A stretch of DNA of 64,000 nt from Photobacterium marinum (GCF_000331515.1 NZ_AMZO01000017.1:1-64000), one strand, 5' to 3'. Counted from the first letter of the stretch, positions 8,771-18,400 are shown. A program made the numbers and translations. Notes: generated by a model from the sequence alone, not told the origin.

Positions 8771-9874
8771 ATGATCCCATTCAAACAGACAATCTCACGA
8801 AACCCCTGGATAATTTCCATTTTTATCCTGCTTGCAATTGGTATTTGGTTGCTAAGTGGTATCAACAGCACTCCTGAACAGGAGCCCTCAGACTCCTCGG
8901 CAAACACCCAATCTACATCCTCAGCCCCTCTCGCAAAAGTTGTTATCTCTACCCTCGAAACCCAACCAATTAGCCGCTCGATTTCTCTTTACGGTCGAAC
9001 AGCTCCGGATAGACAAGCTACCTTGGGAGCTGAAGTCTCCGGAAAAGTTGATGCATTGCGTGTGCGTAAGGGAGACAGAGTAAAAGCAGGTCAGGCACTG
9101 ATTCAGCTTGATAAAGCTGACCGTCAACTTCAATTAAAGCGTGCCGAAGCACTGCTAACTGTAAGAAAAAAAGAACATAAAGCGGCAAAATCGCTCAGGG
9201 ACCGCGGTTTGCAGGGCGAAGTCGCTTTCAGTCAGGCAGAGGCAGCACTTATTGAGGCCAAGGCAACGGTTCGAAACCTTGAGCTGGCGCTGGAAAATAC
9301 CGTAATTACAGCTCCATTCGATGGCATTGTAGAGATCCTGCATATAGAAAAGGGAGATTTCCTTGGCATAGGTGATCCGGTTGCCACTGTAGTCGACCTT
9401 GATCCACTTGTAATCAGCGCCGATGTTAGCGAACGCCATATACTGCAAGTTTACAACGGACAAGAAGCGTCAATTTCACTGATAACCGGCCTGACGGCCT
9501 CAGGTATATTACGCTACAAAGCAACAGTTGCTTCTGAACAAACCAATACCTTTGCAGTTGAGATAGAAATCCCCAACCCAGAAATGAAACTCTCAGCCGG
9601 AATCAGTGCTGATGTCGCCCTTGCGCTGGATACACAGCAAGCAGTCAAGATCACTCCATCCATGCTGGCATTAGATGAAGCCGGCAACCTTGGAATCAAA
9701 ACCATCATCAATGATAACGAAGTGAAATTTATTCCTATTTCCATCGTCAAGGTTGAACCTGACGGAGTATGGTTAGGCGGCGTTAAAAATCAGGTTAATG
9801 TCATCACCACAGGTCAGGGCTTTGTCCGTAACGGCGACCGTGTTATTCCGGTCAGAGACGCGGAGAGTAACTGA
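8771..9874 (+). CDS. RND efflux periplasmic adaptor (HlyD/MFP family)
   Basis: A 367-residue membrane fusion protein. An N-terminal helix (ISIFILLAIGIWLLSGI, about 14-30) anchors it. A lipoyl half-motif follows (GAEVSGKVDALRVRKGDRV), then a short alpha-helical hairpin (about 120-175), the second lipoyl half (VITAPFDGIVEILHIEKGDFL), beta-barrel and membrane-proximal domains. It would link the downstream RND pump to an outer-membrane channel. A Shine-Dalgarno AAGGAAAG precedes the ATG. Its stop overlaps the permease start by one base (TGATG), so the two are coupled. No TolC homologue is adjacent. Substrate unknown. Confidence 0.92.
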   Translation: MIPFKQTISRNPWIISIFILLAIGIWLLSGINSTPEQEPSDSSANTQSTSSAPLAKVVISTLETQPISRSISLYGRTAPDRQATLGAEVSGKVDALRVRKGDRVKAGQALIQLDKADRQLQLKRAEALLTVRKKEHKAAKSLRDRGLQGEVAFSQAEAALIEAKATVRNLELALENTVITAPFDGIVEILHIEKGDFLGIGDPVATVVDLDPLVISADVSERHILQVYNGQEASISLITGLTASGILRYKATVASEQTNTFAVEIEIPNPEMKLSAGISADVALALDTQQAVKITPSMLALDEAGNLGIKTIINDNEVKFIPISIVKVEPDGVWLGGVKNQVNVITTGQGFVRNGDRVIPVRDAESN

Positions 9875-12800
9875 TGTTTGCGATAATAGATGCGGCCCTC
9901 AGCCGCTCCCGAACAATGCTCACCCTGCTGGCACTCATCCTGACAGCCGGAATCGTGGTGTATCAGGTGATCCCAAAAGAATCGAATCCAGACGTCGCTA
10001 TTCCGATCATCTATGCTTCTGTCACCCATGAAGGGATAAGCCCTGAAGACTCTGAACGCTTACTGGCGCGACCTCTGGAGAAAGAATTACAGTCGATTGA
10101 AAATGTAAAAGAGATGCGTACGACGGCAGCAGAAGGATATGCTTCCGTCGTCCTTGAATTCAACGCCGGAGCCAATCTGAACGAAGCGCTGACCGATGTT
10201 CGTGAAGCGGTGGATATCGCCAAAGCTCAGCTACCCGATGAAAGTGACGAACCCACAGTACACGAAATTACCATTGCCAGCTTCGACCCTATCCTGTCGA
10301 TGGTTCTTTACGGTACCGTTCCTGAAAGGACCACAATTCAAATTGCCAGGGAACTGCAAGATAAACTAGAGAGCTTCAAGCAAGTATTGGAAGTCGATAT
10401 TGCCGGTGACCGTGAAGATGTGGTCGAAGTGCTGGTTGAGCCTTTACTGATGGAAAGTTACGGACTCGACCAGAATGATGTTTTTAATCTAGTCGCCAGG
10501 AACAACCGGGTTGTTGCTGCCGGCTTTATCGATAGTGGCCACGGTCGATTCTCAGTTAAGGTCCCGTCGGTATTTGACTCGCTCAAAGACATCCTTGAAC
10601 TGCCCATAAAGGTTGACGGCAATACTGTTGTAACCTTCGGCGATATAGCGACCGTTCGTCGCTCATACCGAGATCCAAACAGCTTTGCCCGCCTGAATGG
10701 TCAACCCGCTGTAGTACTCGATGTTAAAAAGCGCGCTGGTGAAAACATCATTGAAACGGTTGAAATTGTTAAAAAGGTTGTTGAAGAAGCCCAAAAGACA
10801 TCAATGTGGCCGGATAACCTTCTGGTCGAATACACGCTGGATCAATCCAAAGATGTCAAAATTATGCTCAATGATCTGCAGAACAATATTTTGTCTGCAA
10901 TCATTCTTGTGGTTGTGGTGATTCTGGCAATTTTAGGTTCCCGTACAGCTTTACTAATCGGCATCTCGATTCCCGGCTCCTTCCTGACGGGTCTACTGGT
11001 TCTGGCGATGGGCGGACTGACCATCAATATCATGGTGCTGTTCTCCTTGATCATGGCGGTCGGTATGCTGGTAGACGGGGCAATTGTTGTTACTGAGTAC
11101 GCTGATCGACGGATGCAGGAAAGTATTCCTCGTAAACAAGCTTACCAGGAAGCAGCTAAGCGTATGGCATGGCCAATAACCGCTTCGACAGCAACGACAC
11201 TGGCAGCGTTTGCTCCTATGTTGTTCTGGCCTGATGTTACCGGTGAATTTATGCGTTATCTGCCGTTAACCCTGATAGCTACGCTTAGTGCTTCTCTTGT
11301 CATGGCAATGCTGTTTGTTCCAGTTTTGGGGAGTGTTATCGGCAAACCTCAACATATCAGCAAACCGGAGCGACAACGGCGAATTGCCCTAGAAAGAGGT
11401 CACTTTGACCAGGCTAAAGGGCTGACTCGTATTTATCTGTCCACCCTTGCCGTTGCCATCCGTCACCCAGGGAAAATCTTGATTGGTGCCCTGCTCTTTG
11501 CTGCTGCCATCGGTTTTAGCTATTCAAAAGCCGGGCTTGGGATGGTGTTCTTCCCTGAAGTCGATCCCCCGTTTTTTACAATTAAGGCCCGATCTCATGG
11601 CGATTTATCTATTTATGAAAAAGATAAGCTCATGCAGAAAATTGAAAGCCGGGTTCTGGGTACAGAAGGTTTGAGCAGTGTTTACACCCGTACCGGCGGT
11701 GATGATCAGATCGGCTACATTGTTCTTAACCCATTAGACTGGCAATACCGCCCGCCAGTGAAAGAGATCATTGCTGAATTACGTGAAAAGACAGCAGATT
11801 TGGCAGGCGTTGAGCTGGAATTTAAATTCCCTGAAGCCGGACCGCCAAGCGATCATGATCTGGTTATTGAGATCAGCGGCACCAATACCGTGCAGATGTC
11901 GAGAGCCGTAAAACAGGTACGTCACTGGATTGAATCTCAACCGGCTTTTACCAATATTTCAGACTCAGACAACAAAGAAGGAATCGACTGGGAAATCAAC
12001 ATTAACCGCGATGATGCGGCACGCTTTGGCGGCGATGCAACATTAGTCGGCAATACCGTTCAGTTCGTTACCAACGGCCTGAAAATCGGCGAATATCTGC
12101 CTGATGATACCGATGATGAAGTTGATATCTTGGTCAGATACCCAAGCAACCAGCGTGACATTGGCCGTTTTGATGAACTGAGAGTCAAAACTCAGTATGG
12201 TTTGATCCCTATTACCAATTTCGCCACGGTTCAGCCATCACCAAAACAAGGAACTATCAGCCGTATTGACGGGAAACGGGTCCTCGAAGTCATGGCAGAC
12301 ATGGCTCCGGGCTATAACCTCAGTCTGGAACTACCTAAAGTACAGGCTGAACTGGAAAAGCTCCCACTTGGAGAGAACATCTCGTTCAAACTCAGGGGGC
12401 AAAATGAGGAGCAGGAAAACTCATCGGCGTTCTTATTCTCGGCATTTTTAGTCGCACTGGCCGCCATCGGACTGATCCTTATCACTCAGTTCAACAGCTT
12501 CTATCAGGCCTTATTGATTCTGAGCGCCGTCCTGTTCTCAACCATCGGCGTTTTCCTCGGATTGCTGATTTTCCAGCGTCCATTCGGAATCGTGATGTCC
12601 GGTATCGGGGTCATTTCCCTTGCTGGAATTGTTGTTAATAACAACATTGTTCTTATCGATACCTATAACCAACTAAGGAGAAAAGGCTACGACAAAACCC
12701 TGGCAGTCATGCACACCGGCTCCCAGCGTTTAAGGCCAGTGCTGTTAACCACTATCACCACCATACTTGGTCTAATGCCAATGGTACTTGAGATGAACAT

Positions 12801-13053
12801 TGACCTTATAAGCCGTAAAGTAGAGTTCGGAGCGCCAAGTACCCAATGGTGGTCACAGCTGGCAACAGCCGTGTCCGGTGGCCTTGCATTTGCGACCGTA
12901 CTTACGCTGATCCTCACCCCTTGCCTGCTGATGCTGGGGCGGGATAAACAGCGAAAAGAGCATATTCCGGAAAAATATCCGGCGCCAGAGACAGAACTGC
13001 AAAGAGAGAAACAAACGCAAGATGCAGACATAAAAGCAGAAGAAGTTCTATAA
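9874..13053 (+). CDS. RND efflux permease (HAE-1/AcrB-like) with altered proton-relay residues
   Basis: A 1059-residue inner-membrane proton-driven exporter with the duplicated RND layout: TM1 at about 12-32, a first periplasmic loop, TM2-6 from about 335, a long central cytoplasmic loop, TM7 near 537, second periplasmic loop, TM8-12 from about 860. The TM4 motif reads VDGAIVVTE with D401-G402 where AcrB has D407-D408, and TM10 reads VNNNIVLID with N922 where AcrB has K940; the TM11 arginine (RPVLLTT) is kept. It follows the adaptor gene with a one-base overlap and ends at a terminator. The altered relay points to a divergent subgroup; substrate unknown. Confidence 0.93.
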   Translation: MFAIIDAALSRSRTMLTLLALILTAGIVVYQVIPKESNPDVAIPIIYASVTHEGISPEDSERLLARPLEKELQSIENVKEMRTTAAEGYASVVLEFNAGANLNEALTDVREAVDIAKAQLPDESDEPTVHEITIASFDPILSMVLYGTVPERTTIQIARELQDKLESFKQVLEVDIAGDREDVVEVLVEPLLMESYGLDQNDVFNLVARNNRVVAAGFIDSGHGRFSVKVPSVFDSLKDILELPIKVDGNTVVTFGDIATVRRSYRDPNSFARLNGQPAVVLDVKKRAGENIIETVEIVKKVVEEAQKTSMWPDNLLVEYTLDQSKDVKIMLNDLQNNILSAIILVVVVILAILGSRTALLIGISIPGSFLTGLLVLAMGGLTINIMVLFSLIMAVGMLVDGAIVVTEYADRRMQESIPRKQAYQEAAKRMAWPITASTATTLAAFAPMLFWPDVTGEFMRYLPLTLIATLSASLVMAMLFVPVLGSVIGKPQHISKPERQRRIALERGHFDQAKGLTRIYLSTLAVAIRHPGKILIGALLFAAAIGFSYSKAGLGMVFFPEVDPPFFTIKARSHGDLSIYEKDKLMQKIESRVLGTEGLSSVYTRTGGDDQIGYIVLNPLDWQYRPPVKEIIAELREKTADLAGVELEFKFPEAGPPSDHDLVIEISGTNTVQMSRAVKQVRHWIESQPAFTNISDSDNKEGIDWEININRDDAARFGGDATLVGNTVQFVTNGLKIGEYLPDDTDDEVDILVRYPSNQRDIGRFDELRVKTQYGLIPITNFATVQPSPKQGTISRIDGKRVLEVMADMAPGYNLSLELPKVQAELEKLPLGENISFKLRGQNEEQENSSAFLFSAFLVALAAIGLILITQFNSFYQALLILSAVLFSTIGVFLGLLIFQRPFGIVMSGIGVISLAGIVVNNNIVLIDTYNQLRRKGYDKTLAVMHTGSQRLRPVLLTTITTILGLMPMVLEMNIDLISRKVEFGAPSTQWWSQLATAVSGGLAFATVLTLILTPCLLMLGRDKQRKEHIPEKYPAPETELQREKQTQDADIKAEEVL

Positions 13054-13093
13054 GAACTTGACCACTGTCTTTTGACTCATTCGCTCTAACTTT

Positions 13094-13131
13094 AGTCGGA
13101 TCATATCCACTTATGATCCGGCTATTATTTT
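13094..13131 (+). terminator. Terminator of the RND adaptor-permease operon
   Basis: A 12-bp stem (AGTCGGATCATA with TATGATCCGGCT, one G-U pair) and six-base loop, followed by ATTATTTT. Confidence 0.85.
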
Positions 13132-13159
13132 CCTTCTGATTTTAAACAACTGCATGCTC

Positions 13160-13270
13160 TCAGGCTGGAGACAACACCCAGCGTATTATCATAGCCAGCA
13201 GCAACACAGATAAGACACCGCCACACCATAACGCAATAAACCACAGCCATCGTTTAAAGCAGGGATTCAT
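13160..13270 (-). CDS. Small cytochrome bd oxidase subunit (DUF2474/CydX-like), 36 residues
   Basis: The ATG overlaps the cydB stop (TAATG), and the frame encodes 36 residues: a charged start (MNPCFKRWLW), one transmembrane helix (FIALWCGGVLSVLLLAMIIR) and a short tail. The pattern KRWLWxxxLWxxxVxxxxxxAxxxR is that of DUF2474 proteins, the small partner encoded after CioB/CydB of cyanide-insensitive oxidases and comparable to CydX. The small subunit stabilises the haem-bearing core. It is easily missed because of its size. Confidence 0.75.
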   Translation of the reverse strand: MNPCFKRWLWFIALWCGGVLSVLLLAMIIRWVLSPA

Positions 13271-14268
13271 TAGTGATACCCCTCATCTTCATTCAACTTG
13301 CCGCGGAAAACCCAATAAGAATAAGCGGTATAAGCAATAATTAACGGCAGCAGAATCACTGCTCCGCTCAACAAAAATTTCAGGCTGGTATCGGGCGCTG
13401 CGGCTTCGGTATAAGTCAGGCTGTGCGGCACAATATACGGGAATGTACTTACACCGAAGCCTAACGAAGCCAGGAAAAACAAGCCTAAACTCGCCAGATA
13501 AGCTTTCACCGGCTTGTGCTCAATCAGGTCTTTAAACAGCAGGTAAACCAAATACGTTGAGCCCGCAGGAATTAGCAGGAACAATAAGGCCTGCGGAAAT
13601 GAGAACCAACGCTCTGCAATCTGGCTGTTCCCCAAAGGCAACCAAATGCTGAGAACAACCACCATCACAACCATAATCAATGCACACTTTTTAGCTATTG
13701 AATAATAACGAGAGAGATATGGTGTAGGCAGCTTAATCAACAGCCAACAAGCCCCCAGCAAACTGTAGGCTGCGACAGTCACGAATCCACAAAAAACACT
13801 AAATGGTGTAAACCAGTCAAACCAACCGCCACTGTACTGACGTCCTGCAACCTCTATACCCTGCAACAAAGTCCCCAGCATCATCCCTTGGGTAAAAGTT
13901 GCCACCAGCGAGCCGATGAAAAAGGAACTGTCCCAAAGGAACTTTCCTCGTGTTGTCCGGAACCGATATTCAAAAGCAACACCGCGAAAGATCAGCCCGA
14001 GTAACATCATAGTCAGCGGCGCATACAAAGCAGGCATAACTACTGAATAAGCCAGCGGAAAAACTGCAAATAAACCACCACCGCCCAGCACCAGCCAGGT
14101 TTCATTACCATCCCAGACCGGAGCAACACTGTTCATCATCAGATCTCGTTCCTTTTCTGACTCTCCGCCCAGGAACAAGATGCCGATCCCCAAGTCAAAG
14201 CCATCCAGAATGACATAAGCAAATACAGCTACGGCAATTAAGATGTACCATATCAGCGCGTAATCCAT
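13270..14268 (-). CDS. cydB: Cytochrome bd-type quinol oxidase subunit II
   Basis: A 332-residue integral membrane protein with about eight to nine helices. It opens with the family signature ALIWYILIAVAVFAYVILDG followed by FDLGIGIL, and keeps the NSVAPVWDGNETWLVLGGG segment of CydB/CioB. With CydA it forms the heterodimer that oxidises quinol and reduces oxygen to water without pumping protons. A strong Shine-Dalgarno (TTAGGAGG) lies in the eight-base gap after cydA, and its stop overlaps the small-subunit start, so the three genes form one operon. Confidence 0.95.
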   Translation of the reverse strand: MDYALIWYILIAVAVFAYVILDGFDLGIGILFLGGESEKERDLMMNSVAPVWDGNETWLVLGGGGLFAVFPLAYSVVMPALYAPLTMMLLGLIFRGVAFEYRFRTTRGKFLWDSSFFIGSLVATFTQGMMLGTLLQGIEVAGRQYSGGWFDWFTPFSVFCGFVTVAAYSLLGACWLLIKLPTPYLSRYYSIAKKCALIMVVMVVVLSIWLPLGNSQIAERWFSFPQALLFLLIPAGSTYLVYLLFKDLIEHKPVKAYLASLGLFFLASLGFGVSTFPYIVPHSLTYTEAAAPDTSLKFLLSGAVILLPLIIAYTAYSYWVFRGKLNEDEGYH

Positions 14269-14276
14269 ATGGCCTC

Positions 14277-15662
14277 CTAAGGATTCAAGTGAGTAGTGGT
14301 GGTAATTCCTGGGCTGGCTTTGGCTGATTTACTATCCAGTGCCTCCTGATATTTCGTCGGCGACTTACGCATCAAGCGCAAAATGTAAAAGAAACCGGCG
14401 CCAAAAACACTGAAATAGACGACGACAAAAGCAGCCAATGACACACTGACAGCAGCAGCGTCAACAGGAGAAACCGAGTCCGCCGTTCTGAGTAAGCCAT
14501 ATACGGTATACGGCTGACGACCAACCTCTGTTGTTATCCAGCCACATAAAATGGCAATAAAGCCGGCCGGTGCCATCGCCACACAAGAGCGATGGAACAG
14601 TTCGTTATGGTAGAGCTCATTTTTCTTTCGCAGCCAAAGACTATAAAGCCCTATAGCCAACATCAGGAAACCCAGGCCGACCATAATTCGGAAGCTCCAG
14701 AAAACTATAGTTACCGGGGGATGTTGATCTTCAGGGAAGGCATCCAGCCCCTTCACTTCACCATTCCATTCATGTTTGAGAATGACACTACCCAAGTGAG
14801 GTATCGCGATTTTGTAATCAACTCGTTTAGTCTCTTCATTCGGAATCCCGAATAAGATCAAAGGCGCGCCTTTCTGAGTTTCAAAATGCCCTTCCATCGC
14901 AGCAACTTTAGCAGGCTGGTGCTCCAAGGTATTCAAGCCATGTAAATCCCCGACGACAACCTGTATAGGCGTGACAATCGCCGCCATCCACATCGCCATC
15001 GAAAACATGGTTCTGGCCAAATGGTTATGCTGGGATCGCAACAGATGATAAGCAGCAACACCGCCAACAACAAACGCTGTTGTCAGGTAAGCAGCCAACA
15101 CCATATGGACTAATCGATACGGGAAAGAAGGATTAAAGATAACCGCCCACCAATCCTCTGGAATGAATTGCCCCAATTCATTAACCGAGTAACCAGCAGG
15201 TGTCTGCATCCAACTGTTAACGGATAAAATCCAAAATGCTGACAGCAACGTGCCTATTGCGACGATCAACGTTGAAAGGAAATGCAATTTTTTACCAACA
15301 CGATTCATGCCAAACAACATCACACCAAGAAAACCGGCCTCAAGGAAAAAGGCAGTAAAGACTTCATATCCCATCAGCGGTCCCAGTACCGGGCCTGTTT
15401 TATCAGCGAAAACGCCCCAGTTAGTACCAAACTGGTAGCTCATCACAATGCCGCTGACGACACCCATACCAAAACTGATGGCGAAGATCTTCACCCAGTA
15501 ATGATAAAGCTCGATGTACTTATGTTTACCGGTTTTAAGGTAAAGGCCTTCAAGTACTGCAAGGTAACTTGCCAGCCCGATAGTGAAAGCTGGAAAGATG
15601 ATGTGAAATGAGACGGTAAAAGCAAATTGAAATCGTGCCAGATCAATCGCGAGTTCATCCAT
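14277..15662 (-). CDS. cydA: Cytochrome bd-type quinol oxidase subunit I (CioA type)
   Basis: A 461-residue CydA/CioA. Features: ARFQFAFTVSFHIIFPAF with the haem-ligand H20, GTNWGVFADKTGPVLGPLMGYEVFTAFFLEAGFLG with the conserved acidic residue of the proton path, H in YRLVHM, and the GWITTEVGRQPYTVYGLLRT quinol-site segment. The short Q-loop and the GRQPYTVYGLLRTADSVSP sequence place it with cyanide-insensitive oxidases rather than the long-loop E. coli CydA. AAGGAG precedes the ATG. It is transcribed away from nqrB across a 557-base region. Confidence 0.95.
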   Translation of the reverse strand: MDELAIDLARFQFAFTVSFHIIFPAFTIGLASYLAVLEGLYLKTGKHKYIELYHYWVKIFAISFGMGVVSGIVMSYQFGTNWGVFADKTGPVLGPLMGYEVFTAFFLEAGFLGVMLFGMNRVGKKLHFLSTLIVAIGTLLSAFWILSVNSWMQTPAGYSVNELGQFIPEDWWAVIFNPSFPYRLVHMVLAAYLTTAFVVGGVAAYHLLRSQHNHLARTMFSMAMWMAAIVTPIQVVVGDLHGLNTLEHQPAKVAAMEGHFETQKGAPLILFGIPNEETKRVDYKIAIPHLGSVILKHEWNGEVKGLDAFPEDQHPPVTIVFWSFRIMVGLGFLMLAIGLYSLWLRKKNELYHNELFHRSCVAMAPAGFIAILCGWITTEVGRQPYTVYGLLRTADSVSPVDAAAVSVSLAAFVVVYFSVFGAGFFYILRLMRKSPTKYQEALDSKSAKASPGITTTTHLNP

Positions 15663-15760
15663 GTCGGCTCCTTAACCCGCACCGATAAGGTCATAATGAT
15701 GCGAGTGTAATCAATGCCAAACGCTAGCAATATAAACTACGAATAAAACAATTTAGTTAA

Positions 15761-15778
15761 AGATACGTTTAAGTATCT
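15761..15778. promoter_or_regulatory. Inverted repeat in the cydA upstream region (candidate operator)
   Basis: AGATAC and GTATCT are exact inverted arms separated by GTTTAA, about 100 bases before the cydA start. The protein that might bind is not recognised. Confidence 0.35.
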
Positions 15779-15900
15779 ATTATGGTTCAATACTCACAAC
15801 TCGGTCGAAGTTTAGTCCTTCTATAATCGAGAGATGACAAAATAAGCTTACTTAGCTTAAATAACTTCAACTTTATATTATATTTTCCACACAGCCTAAT

Positions 15901-15954
15901 ACCACACATTATTTAGTGTTATTACAGCAAAAAATACAGCACTAATAATGTGGT
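15901..15954. repeat. Imperfect long inverted repeat between cydA and nqrB
   Basis: ACCACACATTATTTAGTG at the left and CACTAATAATGTGGT at the right are inverted copies with small insertions, about 20 bases apart. It could fold as a hairpin on either strand; no T tract makes it a clear terminator. Confidence 0.45.
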
Positions 15955-16219
15955 TATTGTCTTAACCAAATTAAAAACAGCGAAGAAAAAGCATTAAGAG
16001 CCTGAAGCTTAGACATAAAAACACAAGAAACACAAGAAACACATCAACTTGCAGTTACACTCACCAATAGAATAATTGAGTAATATTAACACCACATCTA
16101 TATTTAAATTAACTCGCCTAAATGAACCACTCAGCCCCGACCTTCGTAACTTACAACAGTAATTTACATTGGTTAACTTCATACGCTTATTATTTAGTGT
16201 CTGATATGAGGGCTGTTAA

Positions 16220-17470
16220 ATGGGACTTAAACGCACTCTTGAAAAAATGGAACCGGCTTTTGAGCCCGGCGGTAAATATCAAAAATGGTATGCCGTGTAT
16301 GAAGCTGTCGCTACGATTTTCTATACTCCCGGTCAAGTAACATCCGGACAAACCCATATTCGCGATAGTGTTGATTTGAAACGCATCATGATAATGGTCT
16401 GGCTGGCTACCTTCCCGGCTTTATTTTGGGGAATGTACAATGTCGGTAATCAGGCTATTGTGGCTCTCAATAGCATCTACACACCGGAACAAATTGCTTC
16501 ACTTATTGATGAAAACTGGCGTTATGCTGCAACCCTATCACTGGGCGGAACGTTGGCTGAATCTGCTGGTTGGGGAAGTAAACTCCTTTTGGGAGCTATG
16601 CATTTCCTGCCAATTTATATTACGGTATTCATTGTCGGTGGCTTCTGGGAAGTATTGTTCGCTGTAGTACGTAAGCACGAAATCAACGAAGGCTTCTTCG
16701 TCTCATCAATTCTGTTTGCCTTAATCGTGCCCCCTACTCTACCTTTATGGCAGGCAGCACTTGGTATCACCTTTGGTATTGTTGTCGCTAAAGAAATATT
16801 CGGCGGTACAGGCAGAAACTTTGTCAATCCGGCGCTGGCGGGACGAGCCTTTCTGTATTTCGCTTATCCTGCGCAGATTTCAGGCGGGCTGGTCTGGACA
16901 GCGGCAGATGGCTATACCGGCGCAACAGCCTTAACCCAATGGGCCGACAACGGATCAACCGCACTGATTCATAATGCCACCGGAGAAGTCATCACCTGGA
17001 TGGATGCCTTTATAGGCAATATCCCCGGATCCATTGGTGAAGTATCCACTTTAGGGTTGCTCCTTGGCGGTGCCATGATCATTTTTATGAGAATCGCATC
17101 GTGGCGTATTGTAGTCGGCGTATTTATTGGCATGGTCGTCACAGCAACATTGCTCAACATTATCGGCTCGGATACCAACCCTATGTTTTCAATGCCATTC
17201 TGGTGGCATCTGGTACTCGGAGGCTTTGCTTTCGGTATGTTGTTTATGGCAACAGATCCAGTTTCTGCCGCTTTTACTGATAACGGGAAGTGGGCTTACG
17301 GATTGTTAATTGGTGTAATGGCGGTATTAATACGAGTTATCAATCCGGCTTATCCGGAAGGCATCATGCTGGCAATACTGTTTGCCAACCTGTTTGCGCC
17401 TTTATTTGATTTTGTCGTAACCAGATCGAATATCAAGCGGCGAATGAAGCGTATTAATCCGGCAAGTTAG
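16220..17470 (+). CDS. nqrB: Na+-translocating NADH:quinone reductase subunit B, orphan copy
   Basis: A 416-residue integral membrane protein homologous over its full length to NqrB (415 residues in V. cholerae). N-terminal [17 protein letters not shown] and about ten transmembrane helices are present. The flavinylation motif DGYTGATAL carries T236, the same number as the threonine bearing covalent FMN in V. cholerae NqrB, so it could be flavinylated by ApbE. A good ribosome site (GAGGG) precedes the ATG. In a normal operon it lies between nqrA and nqrC; here no other nqr or rnf gene is nearby. It is divergent from cydAB. It may be a paralogue of an operon copy elsewhere. Confidence 0.93.
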   Translation: MGLKRTLEKMEPAFEPGGKYQKWYAVYEAVATIFYTPGQVTSGQTHIRDSVDLKRIMIMVWLATFPALFWGMYNVGNQAIVALNSIYTPEQIASLIDENWRYAATLSLGGTLAESAGWGSKLLLGAMHFLPIYITVFIVGGFWEVLFAVVRKHEINEGFFVSSILFALIVPPTLPLWQAALGITFGIVVAKEIFGGTGRNFVNPALAGRAFLYFAYPAQISGGLVWTAADGYTGATALTQWADNGSTALIHNATGEVITWMDAFIGNIPGSIGEVSTLGLLLGGAMIIFMRIASWRIVVGVFIGMVVTATLLNIIGSDTNPMFSMPFWWHLVLGGFAFGMLFMATDPVSAAFTDNGKWAYGLLIGVMAVLIRVINPAYPEGIMLAILFANLFAPLFDFVVTRSNIKRRMKRINPAS

Positions 17471-17474
17471 TAAC

Positions 17475-17506
17475 AAAAATAGGTATGGTTCAATGTGAAC
17501 CATACC
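17475..17506 (-). terminator. Terminator of the GNAT gene (hairpin shared with the nqrB 3' end)
   Basis: GGTATGGTTCA and TGAACCATACC form a perfect 11-bp stem with an ATG loop. On the minus strand it is followed by TATTTTTG; on the plus strand there is no T tract, so nqrB termination is less certain. Confidence 0.75.
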
Positions 17507-17542
17507 CGCGCTATTCGAGGTTTCCGGTTTTGAAGGCCGACA

Positions 17543-18400
17543 TTAAGCCATGCTTTCGACAAAAATAACCGGATCCTGATAACTTATTGCCCAACCGTCA
17601 TCCATCAGTTCCTCAATGACATCGTCATTCATATCTGTAAATGCTTCACTCAGAATTCCGCAGATCGCCTCGCCACCCGGAGTCAAAGCTAATGCAGAGA
17701 ACCAAGGCATCAAACGAATATTTGCCTCAAGTAAGCGCAAGTGAAGATGCTTAAGGTCATTACGAGCAATATTAATGATTGTATTGGCTAAACTGGTGGC
17801 TATGCCCTGTCTTCTGAAAGAAGTTGAAACAAAAACAGTATGCAGAGACAACTCATAGCAAAGTTCACCACGATGAACCGGAAAACGGTGATCTTCAATA
17901 TAACGACTGAATACCGCAGTCGCCACCAGTTGCTCATCTCGATAAACCATCAGGGCAATGTCATTCTCTTCATGGTAAGAACGACTGAATGGTGAAGCCA
18001 ATACCTCAGCTTCTAAAGACTGAGTGAGCTCTTCTGCACCACAAAGCCTGTGGATTTCAGAGTAAGCATCTGCCAACGGCAGAACCGTCATAACAGCATT
18101 ATCCAACATCAGAGGCTCAGTTACTCCCAGCAACGTCAGTTCATTGATCGGGGTTAGTTTTACTTGCTGGTACAATGAACGAGCCAAATGGCCATTACTG
18201 ACTGGATGACCGCCCTCATCAATGCGAAATACATCTTCAGTATTGGTGTTGGCATCAGTGTCAAAAATATAAACTCGGGTGTTTAACTGAGTCTGCTTCG
18301 AAGATGCACAAGTCACCGCTTCCTGCCAAAAGCGGCAAGACTGGAAAAATTGATACGAAGTATCTTCCTGAACATAGATGTGATAACGATTTGATGGCAT
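17543..18400 (-). CDS. GNAT-family N-acetyltransferase
   Basis: About 285 residues from the ATG at 18400, which has AGGGAG eight bases upstream; a TTG 36 bases earlier lacks one. The C-terminal half is a GNAT fold: ALMVYRDEQLVATAVFSRY, then LSLHTVFVSTSFRRQGIATSLANTI with the acetyl-CoA pyrophosphate loop RRQGIA. The N-terminal half (about 1-115) is not recognised. It would acetylate an amine using acetyl-CoA; substrate unknown. It converges with nqrB and does not appear to share an operon with any neighbour. Confidence 0.8.
   Translation of the reverse strand: MPSNRYHIYVQEDTSYQFFQSCRFWQEAVTCASSKQTQLNTRVYIFDTDANTNTEDVFRIDEGGHPVSNGHLARSLYQQVKLTPINELTLLGVTEPLMLDNAVMTVLPLADAYSEIHRLCGAEELTQSLEAEVLASPFSRSYHEENDIALMVYRDEQLVATAVFSRYIEDHRFPVHRGELCYELSLHTVFVSTSFRRQGIATSLANTIINIARNDLKHLHLRLLEANIRLMPWFSALALTPGGEAICGILSEAFTDMNDDVIEELMDDGWAISYQDPVIFVESMA

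Larger units (their letters stand above)
15663..16219. other. 557-base divergent promoter region between cydA and nqrB
   Basis: No gene is visible. It contains the inverted repeat at 15761-15778, a larger imperfect hairpin at 15901-15954, the near repeat ACACAAGAAACACAAGAAAC around 16020, and AT-rich stretches. I see no full-consensus FNR or ArcA site, though such control is common for bd oxidases. Confidence 0.5.
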
